Assembly: GCA_030848705.1 (NCBI GenBank)
Contig: CM061240.1
Coordinates: 21,099,001 to 21,163,000 of the forward strand
Origin: Heracleum sosnowskyi
Taxonomy: Eukaryota; Streptophyta; Magnoliopsida; Apiales; Apiaceae
DNA: 64,000 bases
Direction: 5' to 3'
The notes under the pieces were generated by a model that saw only the letters and a program-made list of their open reading frames with translations, had not been told where the DNA came from and ran no database searches. Shown here piece after piece: positions 54,186 through 64,000 of this stretch. Positions within the stretch are counted from its first letter, which is position 1; each line of letters opens with the position of its first letter. The translations under genes were made by a program, and so were the position numbers.

Positions 54186-56510
54186 TTACACAATACTGAT
54201 GATTTTCTCTTTAAGCACAGTTGAGCAGTTATTCAACCTTCTGCTAGGCTCCTTCATAGCTTCATCAACTATCTTGTAGAAGTCTTCATCATGATTCTTC
54301 AAAGTTCTTTCCCTGTAGTCAACCATCAAAGTATTGGCTTCTTCCTGGCTGAACTCTGTTCCTTCACTCCATGTGTTACCTGACAAGATGTATTCAGGCA
54401 TCTTGTCTTTCCCTTTTCCCAGCCTATTCTGCTCCTCCTTTTCTCTCCATTGCTTGTCAAGAGCACTCTCTTTTGTCATTAGAGTTGGCTCTCTTATTGT
54501 CACAGGAGGTAGTACTGGTGATTTGGAAGGAACGTTCCCTTGCATTGCTTCCAGGGCTTCTTTAGACATAAGAACTGTTTCTCCAGCAATCTCATACTCA
54601 AACAGATTTTTAGTTTCTTTCTCTTGCTCCCCCTTGCTTCCTGAACCTCCTTTTGCTCCCCTTTTCCTCTTTACAGACACTGTTTTCTTTTTAGCAGCAG
54701 GCTCCCCCTCACTCCTTGAAGCATCCTTTGAGATAGGCTCCCCCTGACTCCTTGAAACATCCTGCTTGGGGATACCTACTGATTCTGAGTGTTCCCTTCC
54801 TGATTCTGCCCTTTTTGATTCTGATCTTACCCTTTTCTCCCCCTTAGGTAAGTTGGCAGCATCAAGACTTGCAGAAAGAACCTGAATGGTTGCCTGAAGA
54901 ATGGAGAAGCCAGAGGCCGCCATGGTAGACAGGCTGTCAATCTTGGATTCCATTGAGAGACACATGTTCTCTAGAGCTTCCAACCTGAGTGCAGTAGAGG
55001 GGTCACCTGATCTTAACCTCCTTGGGGGTGAAGGAAAAGATGGGGGCTTGGAGGTTGTGGGGGTTCTCACACTCTCAGTGTTTTTCTGAGTGATCTCATC
55101 ACTCCTCACAAAAGAACTCTCAAGGACTAGTGCCTGTAAATGTGGGGCTCCCTCAAGTTCACTCTGGACATGCTCAAGTCCCTCACCTTTTGCTAGCTCA
55201 TTTGGCTGCCTCTCATTTTTATGCTCACATCTCTTTTCTTTTATCTCTATTTTCTTTTGCACACCCTCACTCATCCTAGATGCATGGGTCTGAGCAGTAC
55301 TTATATGCAATGAAATAGATGGTTTAGAATGTACCTTTAAGAATTGAGACAGTGGCACATCATAATCAGAGACACCCTCAACAGTTACAGCATCAAAATC
55401 AGGTTGAGCAGAGGTGACAGTAACTTTGTCAGGAATGTTACTGTCAGTTGGAAGAGTGACAGTAGGTTCCACTGCATCTTGGACATCATGTTTGGTGGTG
55501 ACAGCAATGTCAACTGAGTCCTCGACAGCAGGGTCACCTGTGACAGCAACATTCTCAGAGTCTTTGACAGCAACTGAGGCTGTGACAGCATCTTCCCCGA
55601 GGTAAGATGCTCCTTGGAGATTAAACAAGGTACTCGATGTTTCACTTTCAAGCAGAGATGTACCTTGCTCTTTCTCAGTGTTTGAGGGAGTGGTGTCCAT
55701 TTCACTTTGAGAAATGGGTTCTTGTGGACCACTTGATGGGGGCTCATCCATGATTGGAGATGGATCATCAAAACCTGAAGGGTTGGGACTGTCCCCCTCT
55801 CTAGGTTGTGGAGAAGAAACAAATGAATGTGTAGAGAAGTATGAAGGTGAAAGTGGAGAAGAGAATGATGGTTGTTTCACAGATGGAACTTGTGAAGCAT
55901 CAATGGGGGAAATGAAATCCTCACTGTGTCCTGACTCCAGGTGTGTTTCTGCAAGTGGAGGCTCCTCGTGAGTTGGAACATGAGGTTGTGTAGACTCTTT
56001 ACAGGGTGCCTTGGGAGACAGGCCAATTTCAATAGATGTCCCTTGTTGAGAAGGCACATATAGGGAGGAGTTTAATTCCCTTGTTTCCTCTATAGTCTTT
56101 TGGGAGACTGCAGGGTGGCTGACAGTGGTTTTGGTCCTCTTAGCTCTCTTCTTCTTAGGCTCAGGAGGAACCACTGTGGGTTCTGTTTGACTACCTTCCT
56201 TATTTGCTGCACTAGGTGCAGGAACTCCCTCTTGACTCTCAACACTATCACCAACACCAGTCTCTAGGGGTCTTTTTCTGGTTTCTTGTAAGGCTTGTCT
56301 CTGTACTTTGGGAAGTCTAGAGAACCTAGGCTAAGTGTATGGAGTAGAATGAGGGTTAGCTGAATTGGGGTCTAATCCAGCTTCATTCTCAACAGTGAAG
56401 GTGACAAAACCAGAAGGCAATGGAAAATCAAGGTTGGTCACTTGATCAGCCATGTGTTTGGTGAAACATAGTGGAATATGTGCATTTAAGTTCTGTGAAG
56501 TGAGTGTTGT
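54186..56510 (-). pseudogene. E extra ORF, N-terminal part (low-complexity, unknown function)
   Basis: A 662-codon open frame (56174 to 54186), which continues upstream in the same frame through one TAG (56331-56333) to about 56510 (FTKHMADQVTNLDFPLPSG). It has a basic KKKRAKRTK cluster, long Ser/Pro/Thr/Glu-rich disordered stretches, a TVAVKDSENVAVTGDPAVED-type repeat, RRLRSGDPSTALRLEAL with a short coiled segment, and KKKTVSVKRKRGAKGG. No transmembrane or signal segment is visible, so an envelope role is not supported. The Tekay-like LTR cuts it at 56516. Confidence 0.65.
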
Positions 56511-56969
56511 GTGAGTGTGACACCCCCAAACCAGTGCCACGAACATTTACATAATATAACATAATATAACATACAACCTAGGCATGCATCTAATAGATGG
56601 AAACCATACCCCAAGCCGAGATCGCTACCAGGTCGAAGTATGAAACAACATATCTAAGTTCCAACATTTAAATGAGTTACTAATTAATTTTTACAAGTCT
56701 AAACGATTTAAATATTACAACTTAAACCAAATGTCTTAAGTCTATTAGGAAATCAAAAGTACTTAAGCATCTAAAACCTGTGCATGGGTCGGGAACCCAA
56801 ACCACGGGCCGCTCCTAGCAGCAAACTCTCTAGCAAAAGACTTCCTAGCAGTGCGGAATGTACGGACCATCTTCTGACTTCACTGAAAGGTTAAGGTAAA
56901 AAAAACGAGAAAATGAGCCAAAGAATGCTCAGCAAGTATAATCAACAACATATGTAACTAGAAATCCAT

Positions 56970-57050
56970 TAGTAATCAAATGGTAATCAACTGGTAGTCA
57001 AATGGTAGTCAAATGGTAATTAAATGGTAATCAACTGGTAATCAATAGTT
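56970..57050. repeat. Short tandem repeat (TGGTAATCAAA-type, 11 bp)
   Basis: Seven or so copies alternating AATGGTAATCA, CTGGTAGTCAA and AATGGTAATTA, in the 3' part of the LTR. No coding role. Confidence 0.75.
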
Positions 57051-58359
57051 TCAAGATATACATTTCTATTCAAAGGAAAAGATTTAAGGAATGGAATTGG
57101 AACTTCCGGTAAGACGGTACGAGCTATACGGGTGATCAGCCACATAAAGCTCCATACCATGTTTTCACAAGGTCCTAACATTCAGGATCCATAGGCACAC
57201 ATTGGCCTAAAAATACATACATAAGTAACCAGGACCGCCGCCACGGCCAAAGTTTGTTCCATTCAGGAGTAATTCAAACAAAAGGATTAAATGAACAAGA
57301 GGCTTTTAACATTTCCGATATTCATTTCAGGGCATAAGCTATTTCAAGATTTTATTGCAGGGGCTTAAAGAATGAACAATTGAAAGGCATGGTAAATAAG
57401 TGAACAAAGGAATAAGTATGCTCCGGGTATTCAAAAGTTAACAGAGGCCAACAAGGTATAAGTCAAGGAAAAAGGCTTATATGGACAAAGCAAAGTTAAA
57501 GGAACAATTGTAGGTTTTATAAAAAGGGTAAGGTGAAAAGGGATACAATAACGTAGTATGGAAATTGATTGCATAATAATAATTTAAAGGACAAGTAAGA
57601 GTTTAACGTGTACTTGCCTTAAGTAGACAATATCTCAGTATCTGAATCTCAGGGTTCCAACTTTACTTCCACTGGCTCTTTGCCTAGCCTTCTACTGGAA
57701 CCTATACAAGAATATAATACTGTCTTAGTCTCTATTCCTTAGTACCTCAGCTTTGTTTACGTATCTCTAAGTATTTCTACCCCATCGTTATACGATCATA
57801 TATTCTTATATATATATATATAACCAAGTAATCACTTAAGAAGCACATAATACTTTAACGACTTAATTAACATTAATCATGTAGTCACTTAACATCACAT
57901 GACATCCTTAACACTTAATCATATAAGCCATGTATACGTACCTCAAGAATTATACCACATACTTATTCCATTGACGACAACCTATCTCAATTAAAGTTCA
58001 ACTAAACAATTAGCATAGAAGGGACCATGTATACCACTTAAGATAAATAAAATTATGACATTACCACACTACCCTCAATACTTCCTCTTTTCTTTCTTCC
58101 TCTCTTCATGGCCTCTCGGCCTTTCTCCTTTTTCTCACTCTCTCACTACACTAACACCTAATCACACACACGAACAAGTACACTCACACAAGAACACAAT
58201 GGTGAACACATTTTAAAAGAATACGCACACACACACATACACTAATCTCAAGTTACACAACCTTTGCGAAAACACACATTACCTAAGTCTACATTTTTCC
58301 TCACGCACACCTTGAAAATCACTCTTTTAGTCACTCACCCCCCTCACATACACCATATA

Positions 58360-58570
58360 TTTTGAAAATACATACTTATGAACACTCTTTGAAAATACAC
58401 CCACCTACTTATTTTGAAAATACACACACCTATTTATCTTGAAAATACACACCTATGAATACATTTTGAAACTACACACACCTATTCATTTTGAAAATAC
58501 ACACACCTATTAATTTTGAAAATACACACACCTATTTATTTTGAAAATACACACACCTATGAATGCATTT
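58360..58570. repeat. 27-bp tandem repeat in the Tekay-like LTR
   Basis: About eight copies of TTTTGAAAATACACACACCT followed by ATTAAT-like or ATGAAT bases. It lies in the transcribed leader part of the LTR, next to a CT-rich (CTCTCT) stretch at 58610-58690. Confidence 0.78.
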
Positions 58571-58967
58571 TGAAAATCACACTTCCAAACTCAAAGTTTT
58601 AAATCAAATCTCTCTCTCTCTCTCTCGGCCTCTCTCTCTCTCTCGGCCTCTCTCTCCCTCTCTCGGCCTCTCTCCCTCTCTTTCTCTTTTTAACTATCCT
58701 CCTTCCACCTTAACTCCCATCCTTCAAACCAAAATCATTTCAACCTCAAGCCAAAGTTCAAACAACAAATGTTTTAATTGCAACTAACATCTATAAACAA
58801 AATAAAATCATACTTTCTTTTAAACTAACATGCAACTTATAATATTTCAAATCCTTACTATCCATATCACATACAACATAAAGTAATGGGTGTTGGGGAG
58901 AGAAGAAGAAGAAAGAAGAAGAAGAAGAAGAGAGAACGGGTGGGGGAGCCTATGGGGTGGGTAGGGG

Positions 58968-58979
58968 TTTTTATAGGGG
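58968..58979 (-). promoter_or_regulatory. TATA box of the Tekay-like LTR
   Basis: Minus-strand CCCCTATAAAAA is the only strong TATA motif in this LTR. CCCCTACCCACCCC and a GA-rich transcript-like stretch follow. Confidence 0.55.
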
Positions 58980-59629
58980 ACTTAAAGTAATGTAAAAGTA
59001 AACACTTTTTAGTTATTTAATTATTAAATGACAAAAATGTCCAATTAAATAAAATACTAACATGATAAAAATCAAAGGCTTTCATGTAAATTCATAATCC
59101 CATTTCTAGATCCAAGAGAAATATTATTCTACAAATAACTTTTGTAGATTAGTTAACTAAAATTACATTTACGAAGAATAATCAAATAAAATGTCTTTTA
59201 ATCTCAAAAATAAATTTTAAATAGAATTTCACCACTCATTAGGTAAATAAATAAATTACCTATTGAGAATAAATAATCTAGAAGGTGTAGCATCTCTTTA
59301 AAATAAATAATTAAAATAATGAAGTGGTTATAAAAATTTAAATCATGAGTTTAAAACTAAATTAAAATATAAATAATGCTAAGAAATATTTTATGCTACT
59401 TAATTAAATAATTTAGGATACTCTAAATTTAATATAATTATTATATGACTTAAATAAATTTACAGAGCACTTAAATAAAATTTAGAAACCAGATACGCAA
59501 TTAACTAATTACTCACAAAGTGAATAATTCACAATTCTAAGCACATAACAATTATTGCACATAATAAACACCTAACAATAAAATGTACGCTTCATTAAAA
59601 TATTTAAGTCGAAATTTAGAATCGTTACA

Positions 59630-59647
59630 TCATCCCCCCCTTAAAAG
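59630..59647 (-). other. Polypurine tract of the Tekay-like element
   Basis: Minus-strand TTTTAAGGGGGGGATGA directly before the LTR start TGTAACG. Confidence 0.85.
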
Positions 59648-59667
59648 GATTCTGTCCTCAGAATCTA

Positions 59668-60203
59668 CTACGTAAACAGCTGAGGGTACTTTTCTAACAT
59701 TTCGCTTTCTAACTCCCAAGTTGATTCTTCAACCTTGGGGTTCCTCCACAATACTTTCACTAATACAACTGTTTTATTTGAAGTACTTTCTCTCTACGAT
59801 CTAATATCTCGATTGGTTGCTCTACATAGGATAAATCTGTCTGAATTTCTATCGGTTCATACTCAACTACATGCTTGGAATCAGGATGATACTTCTTGAG
59901 CATCGAAACATGGAATACATTGTGAATGTGCTGCATATGGGGTGGTAAAGCTAGTTCATACGCAACTTTCCCTATACGTCTTAGAATTTCAAAAGGGCCG
60001 ACAAATCTCGGACTAAGCTTCCCTCTCTTTCCGAATCTAGTCAAACCTTTCCACGGTGACACCTTAAGTAACACGGGTTCACCTACTTCAAAAGCTACAT
60101 TCTTCCTGGTTGGATCTGCGTACTTCCTTTGTCTATCTTGAGCAGTTATCAATCTCTTCTGGATGAGTTCCACAGTTTCTTTCGTTTGCTGAATCAGTTC
60201 TGG
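59668..60203 (-). pseudogene. Tekay-like polyprotein C-terminus with chromodomain, disrupted
   Basis: Continues the frame of the main ORF after a TGA (60204-60206) that replaces a Gly codon. It holds the integrase C-terminal part ([46 protein letters not shown]) and the chromodomain start ([16 protein letters not shown]). A one-base indel near 59777 shifts the frame. The chromodomain end is readable in the other frame ([20 protein letters not shown], then WELESEMLEKYP) and stops at 59668-59670. A chromodomain directs integration to modified chromatin. Confidence 0.87.
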
Positions 60204-63200
60204 TCAAAGTATCTTGTGTTCTCCAACTTCGTCCCAACATATTGGCGATCGACATTTCCTTCCATACAAAGCTTCGTAGGGAGGCATTCCGATACTGGCG
60301 TGGTAACTGTTGTTGTACGAGAACTCTACTAGAGGCAAATGTTCGTCCCAACTACCTTCAAAATCCAGGGCACAGACCCTTAGCATGTCCTCAATTGTTT
60401 GAATGGTTCTTTCGCTTTGACCGTCAGTCTGTGGGTGGTAAGCTGTGCTCATTTTTAGTTGAGTCCCTAAGCATTCTTGAAATTGTCTCCAAAACCTTGA
60501 GTTGAATCGGGGATCTCTGTCTGATACAATAGACACGGGAACTCCATGGCGTACCACTATCTCCTTCAGGTACAAGTGAACGAGCTTATCCATTGAGAAT
60601 CTTTCGTTGATCGGAAGAAAGTGAGCTGATTTCGTCAGTCTATCCACGATAACCCAAATAGCGTCGTGATTTGATTTAGTTCTCGGTAATCCCACAATGA
60701 AGTCCATCGCAATGTGTTCCCACTTCCACTCGGGAATCTCTAGTGGTTGTAGCAATCCGCTCGGTCTCTGATGTTCTGCTTTGACTCTTTGGCAAGTGTA
60801 ACATTTACTAATCCATTCTGCAATTTCTCTCTTCATGTCAGGCCACCAAAAGTTTTCTTTTAAGTCATGGTACATCTTAGTGCTTCCGGGATGAATTGAA
60901 TACTTCGAGTTGTGAGCCTCGTGCAAAATCTCGCTTTTCAGTTCCGTCACATTGGGTATCCAAATTCTTGAAGAAAATCTTAAAATTCCCTTGTCATCTT
61001 TTTGCGTGCACAATTCTTCTCCGGTCAAATCATTGACCTCATGATTCATCACTTCTTCTTGGCATCTTTTAATCCTCTCCAATAGTTCTGGTTGGAATGT
61101 CATGGTGTAAAGCATCTCACTGGTAGATCCTGGGGCATAAACTTCTAAGTTTAACTTCTCAAATTCTTTAGACAACTCCTTGGTCATGGTCAACATGTTC
61201 AACCTTTCTTTTCGGCTTAACGCATCCGCTACCACGTTCGCTTTGCCCGGGTGATAATTGATGGTGCAATCGTAGTCCTTGATCAATTCTAACCATCTTC
61301 TTTGTCTCATGTTCAATTCCTTTTGGGTGAAGATGTACTTCAGGCTCTTATGGTCGGTGAAAATCTCGCATTTTTCTCCGTAGAGGTAGTGTCTCCAAAT
61401 CTTTAGCGCAAACACTATAGCAGCTAGTTCCAAGTCATGTGTGGGATACTTTTGCTCATGGGGTTTTAATTGTCTAGAAGCATACGATATCACCTTGTCA
61501 CGTTGCATCAATACGCATCCCAATCCTTTATGCGAAGCATCACTATAAATCACAAAGTTTCCTTGGTCGTCAGGTAGTGCTAAAACGGGTGCAGTCACCA
61601 ATCTTTTCTTTAGTTCTTGAAAACTCTTTTCACACTTATCACTCCATTCAAACTTCTGATTCTTTCTGGTAAGCTGAGTCAAAGGTGTGGCTATCTTGGA
61701 GAAGTCCTTAACAAATCGTCGGTAGTATCCGGCTAATCCCATGAAACTTCTTACTTCTGTCGGGGTTCTTGGTCTTTCCCAATTTACCACTGCTTCTACC
61801 TTGGCTAGATCCACTCTTACTCCTTCACTACTGACTATGTGCCCGAGAAACTGCACTTCTTTCATCCAAAACTCACACTTAGAGAACTTTGCGTACAACT
61901 TCTCCTTTCTCAAGATGTCTAGAGCTATCCTTAAATGTTCAACATGTTCTACTTCCGTCTTAGAATATATCAGTATGTCATCGATGAATACGATCACGAA
62001 CTTGTCCAAATACTTCTTGAAGACTCGGTTCATTAAGTCCATAAAAGCAGCAGGTGCATTAGTTAATCCAAAAGACATCACTAAGAATTCATAATGTCCA
62101 TACCTTGTTCTGAAGGTTGTTTTCGATATGTCTTCGGGTTTGATCTTCAGCTGATGATATCCGGATCTCAAGTCAATCTTGGAAAAATATGATGCTCCTT
62201 TCAGTTGGTCAAACAAGTCGTCTATCCTGGGAAGAGGGTACTTATTCTTGATTGTCAACTTGTTCAATTCTCGATAGTCGATGCATAACCTCATACTTCC
62301 GTCCTTTTTCTTTACAAATAACACGGGTGCGCCCCACGGGGAAACACTTGGCCTTATGATGCCTTTATCCAAAAGTTCTTGCACTTGGGTTGCCAATTCC
62401 TTCATTTCTATAGGTGCCATTCTATAGGGAGCTTTCGAAACTGGTTCCGCGTCGGGTATTAATTCGATGGCGAATTCCAATTGCCTGTCAGGGGGTAATC
62501 CTGGAAGTTCTTCTGGAAATACGTCGGGAAACTCACTGACCACTGGGATTTCGTCCATACTGGGTGGTTCTTTCCTTGTATCTACCACGTGTGCAAGATA
62601 GGCTTCACAACCTTGTCGTAGCAATCTCTTTGTTTGAATGATGGTGAGAAAGGTCTTGGTCTGTTTCTGACCCTTAAATACTACGGTGTCACCAGTCGGA
62701 GTTCGCAAAATCATCTTCTTATTCCTACAATCGATCTGCGCTTCATTTTTAGCCAACCAATCCATTCCTAGGATTACATCAAATTCTCCTAACTTGAAAG
62801 GTATCAAATCCACAAGTAAAAGAGTTCCAGAGATAACTATCTCACAACTGGGGCAAATTTGATTTACGGGTATGCGATCTTGATTAGCTATCACGATATC
62901 TAAGGACCTGTTTAATACTTGAGTTTCACAATTCAATTTAGCAGCGAATTCCTTAGAAATGAAAGACCTAGTAGCACTAGAATCAATTAACACGTTGGCA
63001 CTTATGGTGTTGACGAAAAGCGTACCTGCAACTACATCTGGGTTCTGAATCGCATCTTTGATATTCAAATTGAAAGTCCTTGCTTGAACTTGATTAAGCG
63101 GAGGAGGCGCTGTTAGCCTTAACAGATTCCCACTTTGAACTGGAGTCTTACATTCCCTGGCAATGTGTCCTACCTTTCCACACTTGTTACACGTGACGTT

Positions 63201-64000
63201 CGGTCTCGGGTTGCGACATTCATTAGCAAAGTGGCCCTTCTGGTTGCATCTATAGCACACCATGCTAGGTTTGTTACAAACTCCGGCGTGCTTCTTCCCA
63301 TAAGTCTTGCATTCCATTATTGGAGGTCTTGGTAATCTTGGTTGCTCGGTATTCTGTGGTCGGTTTTGTGGGCGATTCCCTGAGTTCATATTTCCCCCTT
63401 CTTGCCTTCGAAAGGGTGCTCCTCTGTTCTGCTGAAATCCAAACTTCTTGTCCTTGTTTTGGAGACTTCCTTGTCCTTGATCTAACGGACTTGTCTTCCT
63501 TTTCTTGCTTTCTTTTTCCTTCTGGGAGTACTCACTCTCGCTTTCCACAATACTTGCCTTCTGAACCACTCCCGCATATGTGTTCAACTCAAAAACTGCC
63601 ACTCTACTGCGAATCCATGGTTTAAGTCCTTGCTGAAATCTCTTAGCTTTCTTTTCCTCAGTATTCACATACTCGGGTACAAATCTAGCTAACTCCGTAA
63701 ATTTCTTCTCGTATTCTGCGACGCTCACGTTTTCTTGCCTAAGTTCGAAAAATTTCAACTCCATCTGATTTTGAATGCACCTTGGAAAGTACTTGTCTAA
63801 GAACAACTCGGTGAACCTATCCCATGATATCACAGCAGTTCCTTCTAACGCGCTAACAGATTCCCACCAATAAGTAGCTTCTCCCTTCAGCAAGTAACTA
63901 GCGAATATCGTCTTCTGGTCAGCTCCAACATTCACTAAGGCAAAAGCTTTTTCTATTTCTTTTAACCAAGTTTTGGCCGCAATTGGGTTAGTGGTACCTT
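60204..64000 (-). CDS. Tekay-like gag-pol polyprotein (5' end outside the window)
   Basis: An open frame of more than 1260 codons; the reading extends past the Met at 63935 to the window edge ([16 protein letters not shown]). Order: Retrotrans_gag ([22 protein letters not shown]), knuckles [14 protein letters not shown] and [14 protein letters not shown], protease with [12 protein letters not shown] with [22 protein letters not shown] and FIDDILIYS, RNase H with [12 protein letters not shown], the integrase zinc finger (CYTCQRVK), core [18 protein letters not shown] and [10 protein letters not shown]. The protease D-S-G loop has become D-S-S. The frame ends at a TGA that cuts off the chromodomain part. 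Confidence 0.93.
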   Translation of the reverse strand, partial: GTTNPIAAKTWLKEIEKAFALVNVGADQKTIFASYLLKGEATYWWESVSALEGTAVISWDRFTELFLDKYFPRCIQNQMELKFFELRQENVSVAEYEKKFTELARFVPEYVNTEEKKAKRFQQGLKPWIRSRVAVFELNTYAGVVQKASIVESESEYSQKEKESKKRKTSPLDQGQGSLQNKDKKFGFQQNRGAPFRRQEGGNMNSGNRPQNRPQNTEQPRLPRPPIMECKTYGKKHAGVCNKPSMVCYRCNQKGHFANECRNPRPNVTCNKCGKVGHIARECKTPVQSGNLLRLTAPPPLNQVQARTFNLNIKDAIQNPDVVAGTLFVNTISANVLIDSSATRSFISKEFAAKLNCETQVLNRSLDIVIANQDRIPVNQICPSCEIVISGTLLLVDLIPFKLGEFDVILGMDWLAKNEAQIDCRNKKMILRTPTGDTVVFKGQKQTKTFLTIIQTKRLLRQGCEAYLAHVVDTRKEPPSMDEIPVVSEFPDVFPEELPGLPPDRQLEFAIELIPDAEPVSKAPYRMAPIEMKELATQVQELLDKGIIRPSVSPWGAPVLFVKKKDGSMRLCIDYRELNKLTIKNKYPLPRIDDLFDQLKGASYFSKIDLRSGYHQLKIKPEDISKTTFRTRYGHYEFLVMSFGLTNAPAAFMDLMNRVFKKYLDKFVIVFIDDILIYSKTEVEHVEHLRIALDILRKEKLYAKFSKCEFWMKEVQFLGHIVSSEGVRVDLAKVEAVVNWERPRTPTEVRSFMGLAGYYRRFVKDFSKIATPLTQLTRKNQKFEWSDKCEKSFQELKKRLVTAPVLALPDDQGNFVIYSDASHKGLGCVLMQRDKVISYASRQLKPHEQKYPTHDLELAAIVFALKIWRHYLYGEKCEIFTDHKSLKYIFTQKELNMRQRRWLELIKDYDCTINYHPGKANVVADALSRKERLNMLTMTKELSKEFEKLNLEVYAPGSTSEMLYTMTFQPELLERIKRCQEEVMNHEVNDLTGEELCTQKDDKGILRFSSRIWIPNVTELKSEILHEAHNSKYSIHPGSTKMYHDLKENFWWPDMKREIAEWISKCYTCQRVKAEHQRPSGLLQPLEIPEWKWEHIAMDFIVGLPRTKSNHDAIWVIVDRLTKSAHFLPINERFSMDKLVHLYLKEIVVRHGVPVSIVSDRDPRFNSRFWRQFQECLGTQLKMSTAYHPQTDGQSERTIQTIEDMLRVCALDFEGSWDEHLPLVEFSYNNSYHASIGMPPYEALYGRKCRSPICWDEVGEHKIL

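Larger units (their letters stand above)
50975..56515 (-). mobile_element. E: 3' part of a SIRE-like Copia element
   Basis: A minus-strand 3' LTR (50975-52018), polypurine tract (52019-52033, AATTGGGGGAGAT) and about 4.4 kb of extra coding region upstream. The rest (pol, gag, 5' LTR) is cut off at 56516 by the Tekay-like element. It is inserted in the CACTA transposase. SIRE-type elements typically carry a long extra ORF between pol and the 3' LTR. Confidence 0.82.
56516..59629 (-). repeat. Tekay-like 3' LTR (3114 bp)
   Basis: On the minus strand it begins TGTAACGATTCTAAATTTCG after the purine tract and ends GGTTTGGGGGTGTCACA. It contains an AT-rich 5' part, a TATA box near 58968, a GA-rich leader region, a 27-bp repeat array (58360-58570) and an 11-bp array (56970-57050). 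The left end is set by TGTGACACC on the plus strand; a shift of 2 bp is possible. Confidence 0.78.
56516..64000 (-). mobile_element. Tekay-like chromovirus (Ty3/Gypsy), 3' part
   Basis: Minus strand. 3' LTR of 3.1 kb (56516-59629), polypurine tract (59630-59647) and a polyprotein from gag to chromodomain running off the right edge. Very long LTRs, a two-knuckle gag and a C-terminal chromodomain fit the Tekay/Del clade. It is inserted in the E extra ORF. The 5' LTR and target duplication are outside the window. Confidence 0.87.

Noticed and set aside
55385..55822. Alternative minus-strand frame overlapping the E extra ORF, and several plus-strand frames at 55090-55971
   Set aside because: Shadow frames of the biased Ser/Thr/Val-rich coding sequence.
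56970..57050. Regularly spaced short repeats resembling a CRISPR array
   Set aside because: Repeats are ~11 bp without unique spacers and lie in a plant LTR; simple tandem repeat.
58563..58787. Ser/Leu-Pro repeat protein in the Tekay-like LTR
   Set aside because: Translation of a CT microsatellite; not a gene.
1..64000. Host genes, tRNA or rRNA genes
   Set aside because: I looked for coding sequence outside transposons and for RNA gene hallmarks and saw none; tRNA-like words are only retrotransposon primer sites.

Overview
This window is a plant nuclear, gene-poor heterochromatic region made almost entirely of nested and broken transposable elements. The evidence is plant-type Ty1/Copia elements primed by initiator tRNA-Met (TGGTATCAGAGC), Athila-like Ty3/Gypsy elements with an Asp-tRNA-type primer site (TGGCGCCGCTGCCGGGGA), a Tekay-like chromovirus with a chromodomain, an En/Spm (CACTA) TNP2 fragment, and a Helitron with A|T insertion. 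The family mix fits a eudicot; I cannot name the species. I found no host protein gene, tRNA or rRNA gene.

Layout. 160-1407: non-autonomous Helitron (minus). 2013-4401: 3' end of a Copia element 'C0' (minus). 4402-11199: SIRE-like Copia 'S' (plus) with 5' LTR, gag and pol, several disabling mutations and no 3' LTR. 11200-11539: Copia LTR fragment. 11540-49669: one old Copia element 'C2' (plus), split by later events. Its leader is interrupted by a non-autonomous Athila-like element 'A' (13644-34636, duplication taagt). A carries a large tandem array with a duplicated solo LTR, and a very young Copia 'C1' (25282-34041, duplication aaaac) sits in its 3' LTR. C2 gag was then hit by another Athila-like element 'G1' (duplication gtaag), and C2 also holds two solo LTRs (39340-39871, duplication ctaaa; 40583-41757, duplication acgat). 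A 9.35-kb inversion (about 37.66-47.01 kb) with one breakpoint in G1 and one in C2 reverse transcriptase explains why G1 LTRs face each other and why C2 pol runs minus and then plus.

49670-50974: degraded CACTA transposase piece. 50975-56515: 3' part of a SIRE-like Copia 'E' (minus), whose extra region between pol and LTR coded for a very long unknown protein. 56516-64000: 3' LTR (3.1 kb) and most of the polyprotein of a Tekay-like Gypsy element (minus), running off the right edge.

Functionally, almost nothing here can move on its own. A and G1 keep gag-type ORFs but lack reverse transcriptase and integrase, and C1 has equal, apparently identical LTRs but a crippled gag-pol, so they presumably moved with proteins supplied in trans. 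The most informative features are the inversion, the A tandem array with its duplicated solo LTR, and the short non-coding blocks conserved between A and G1.
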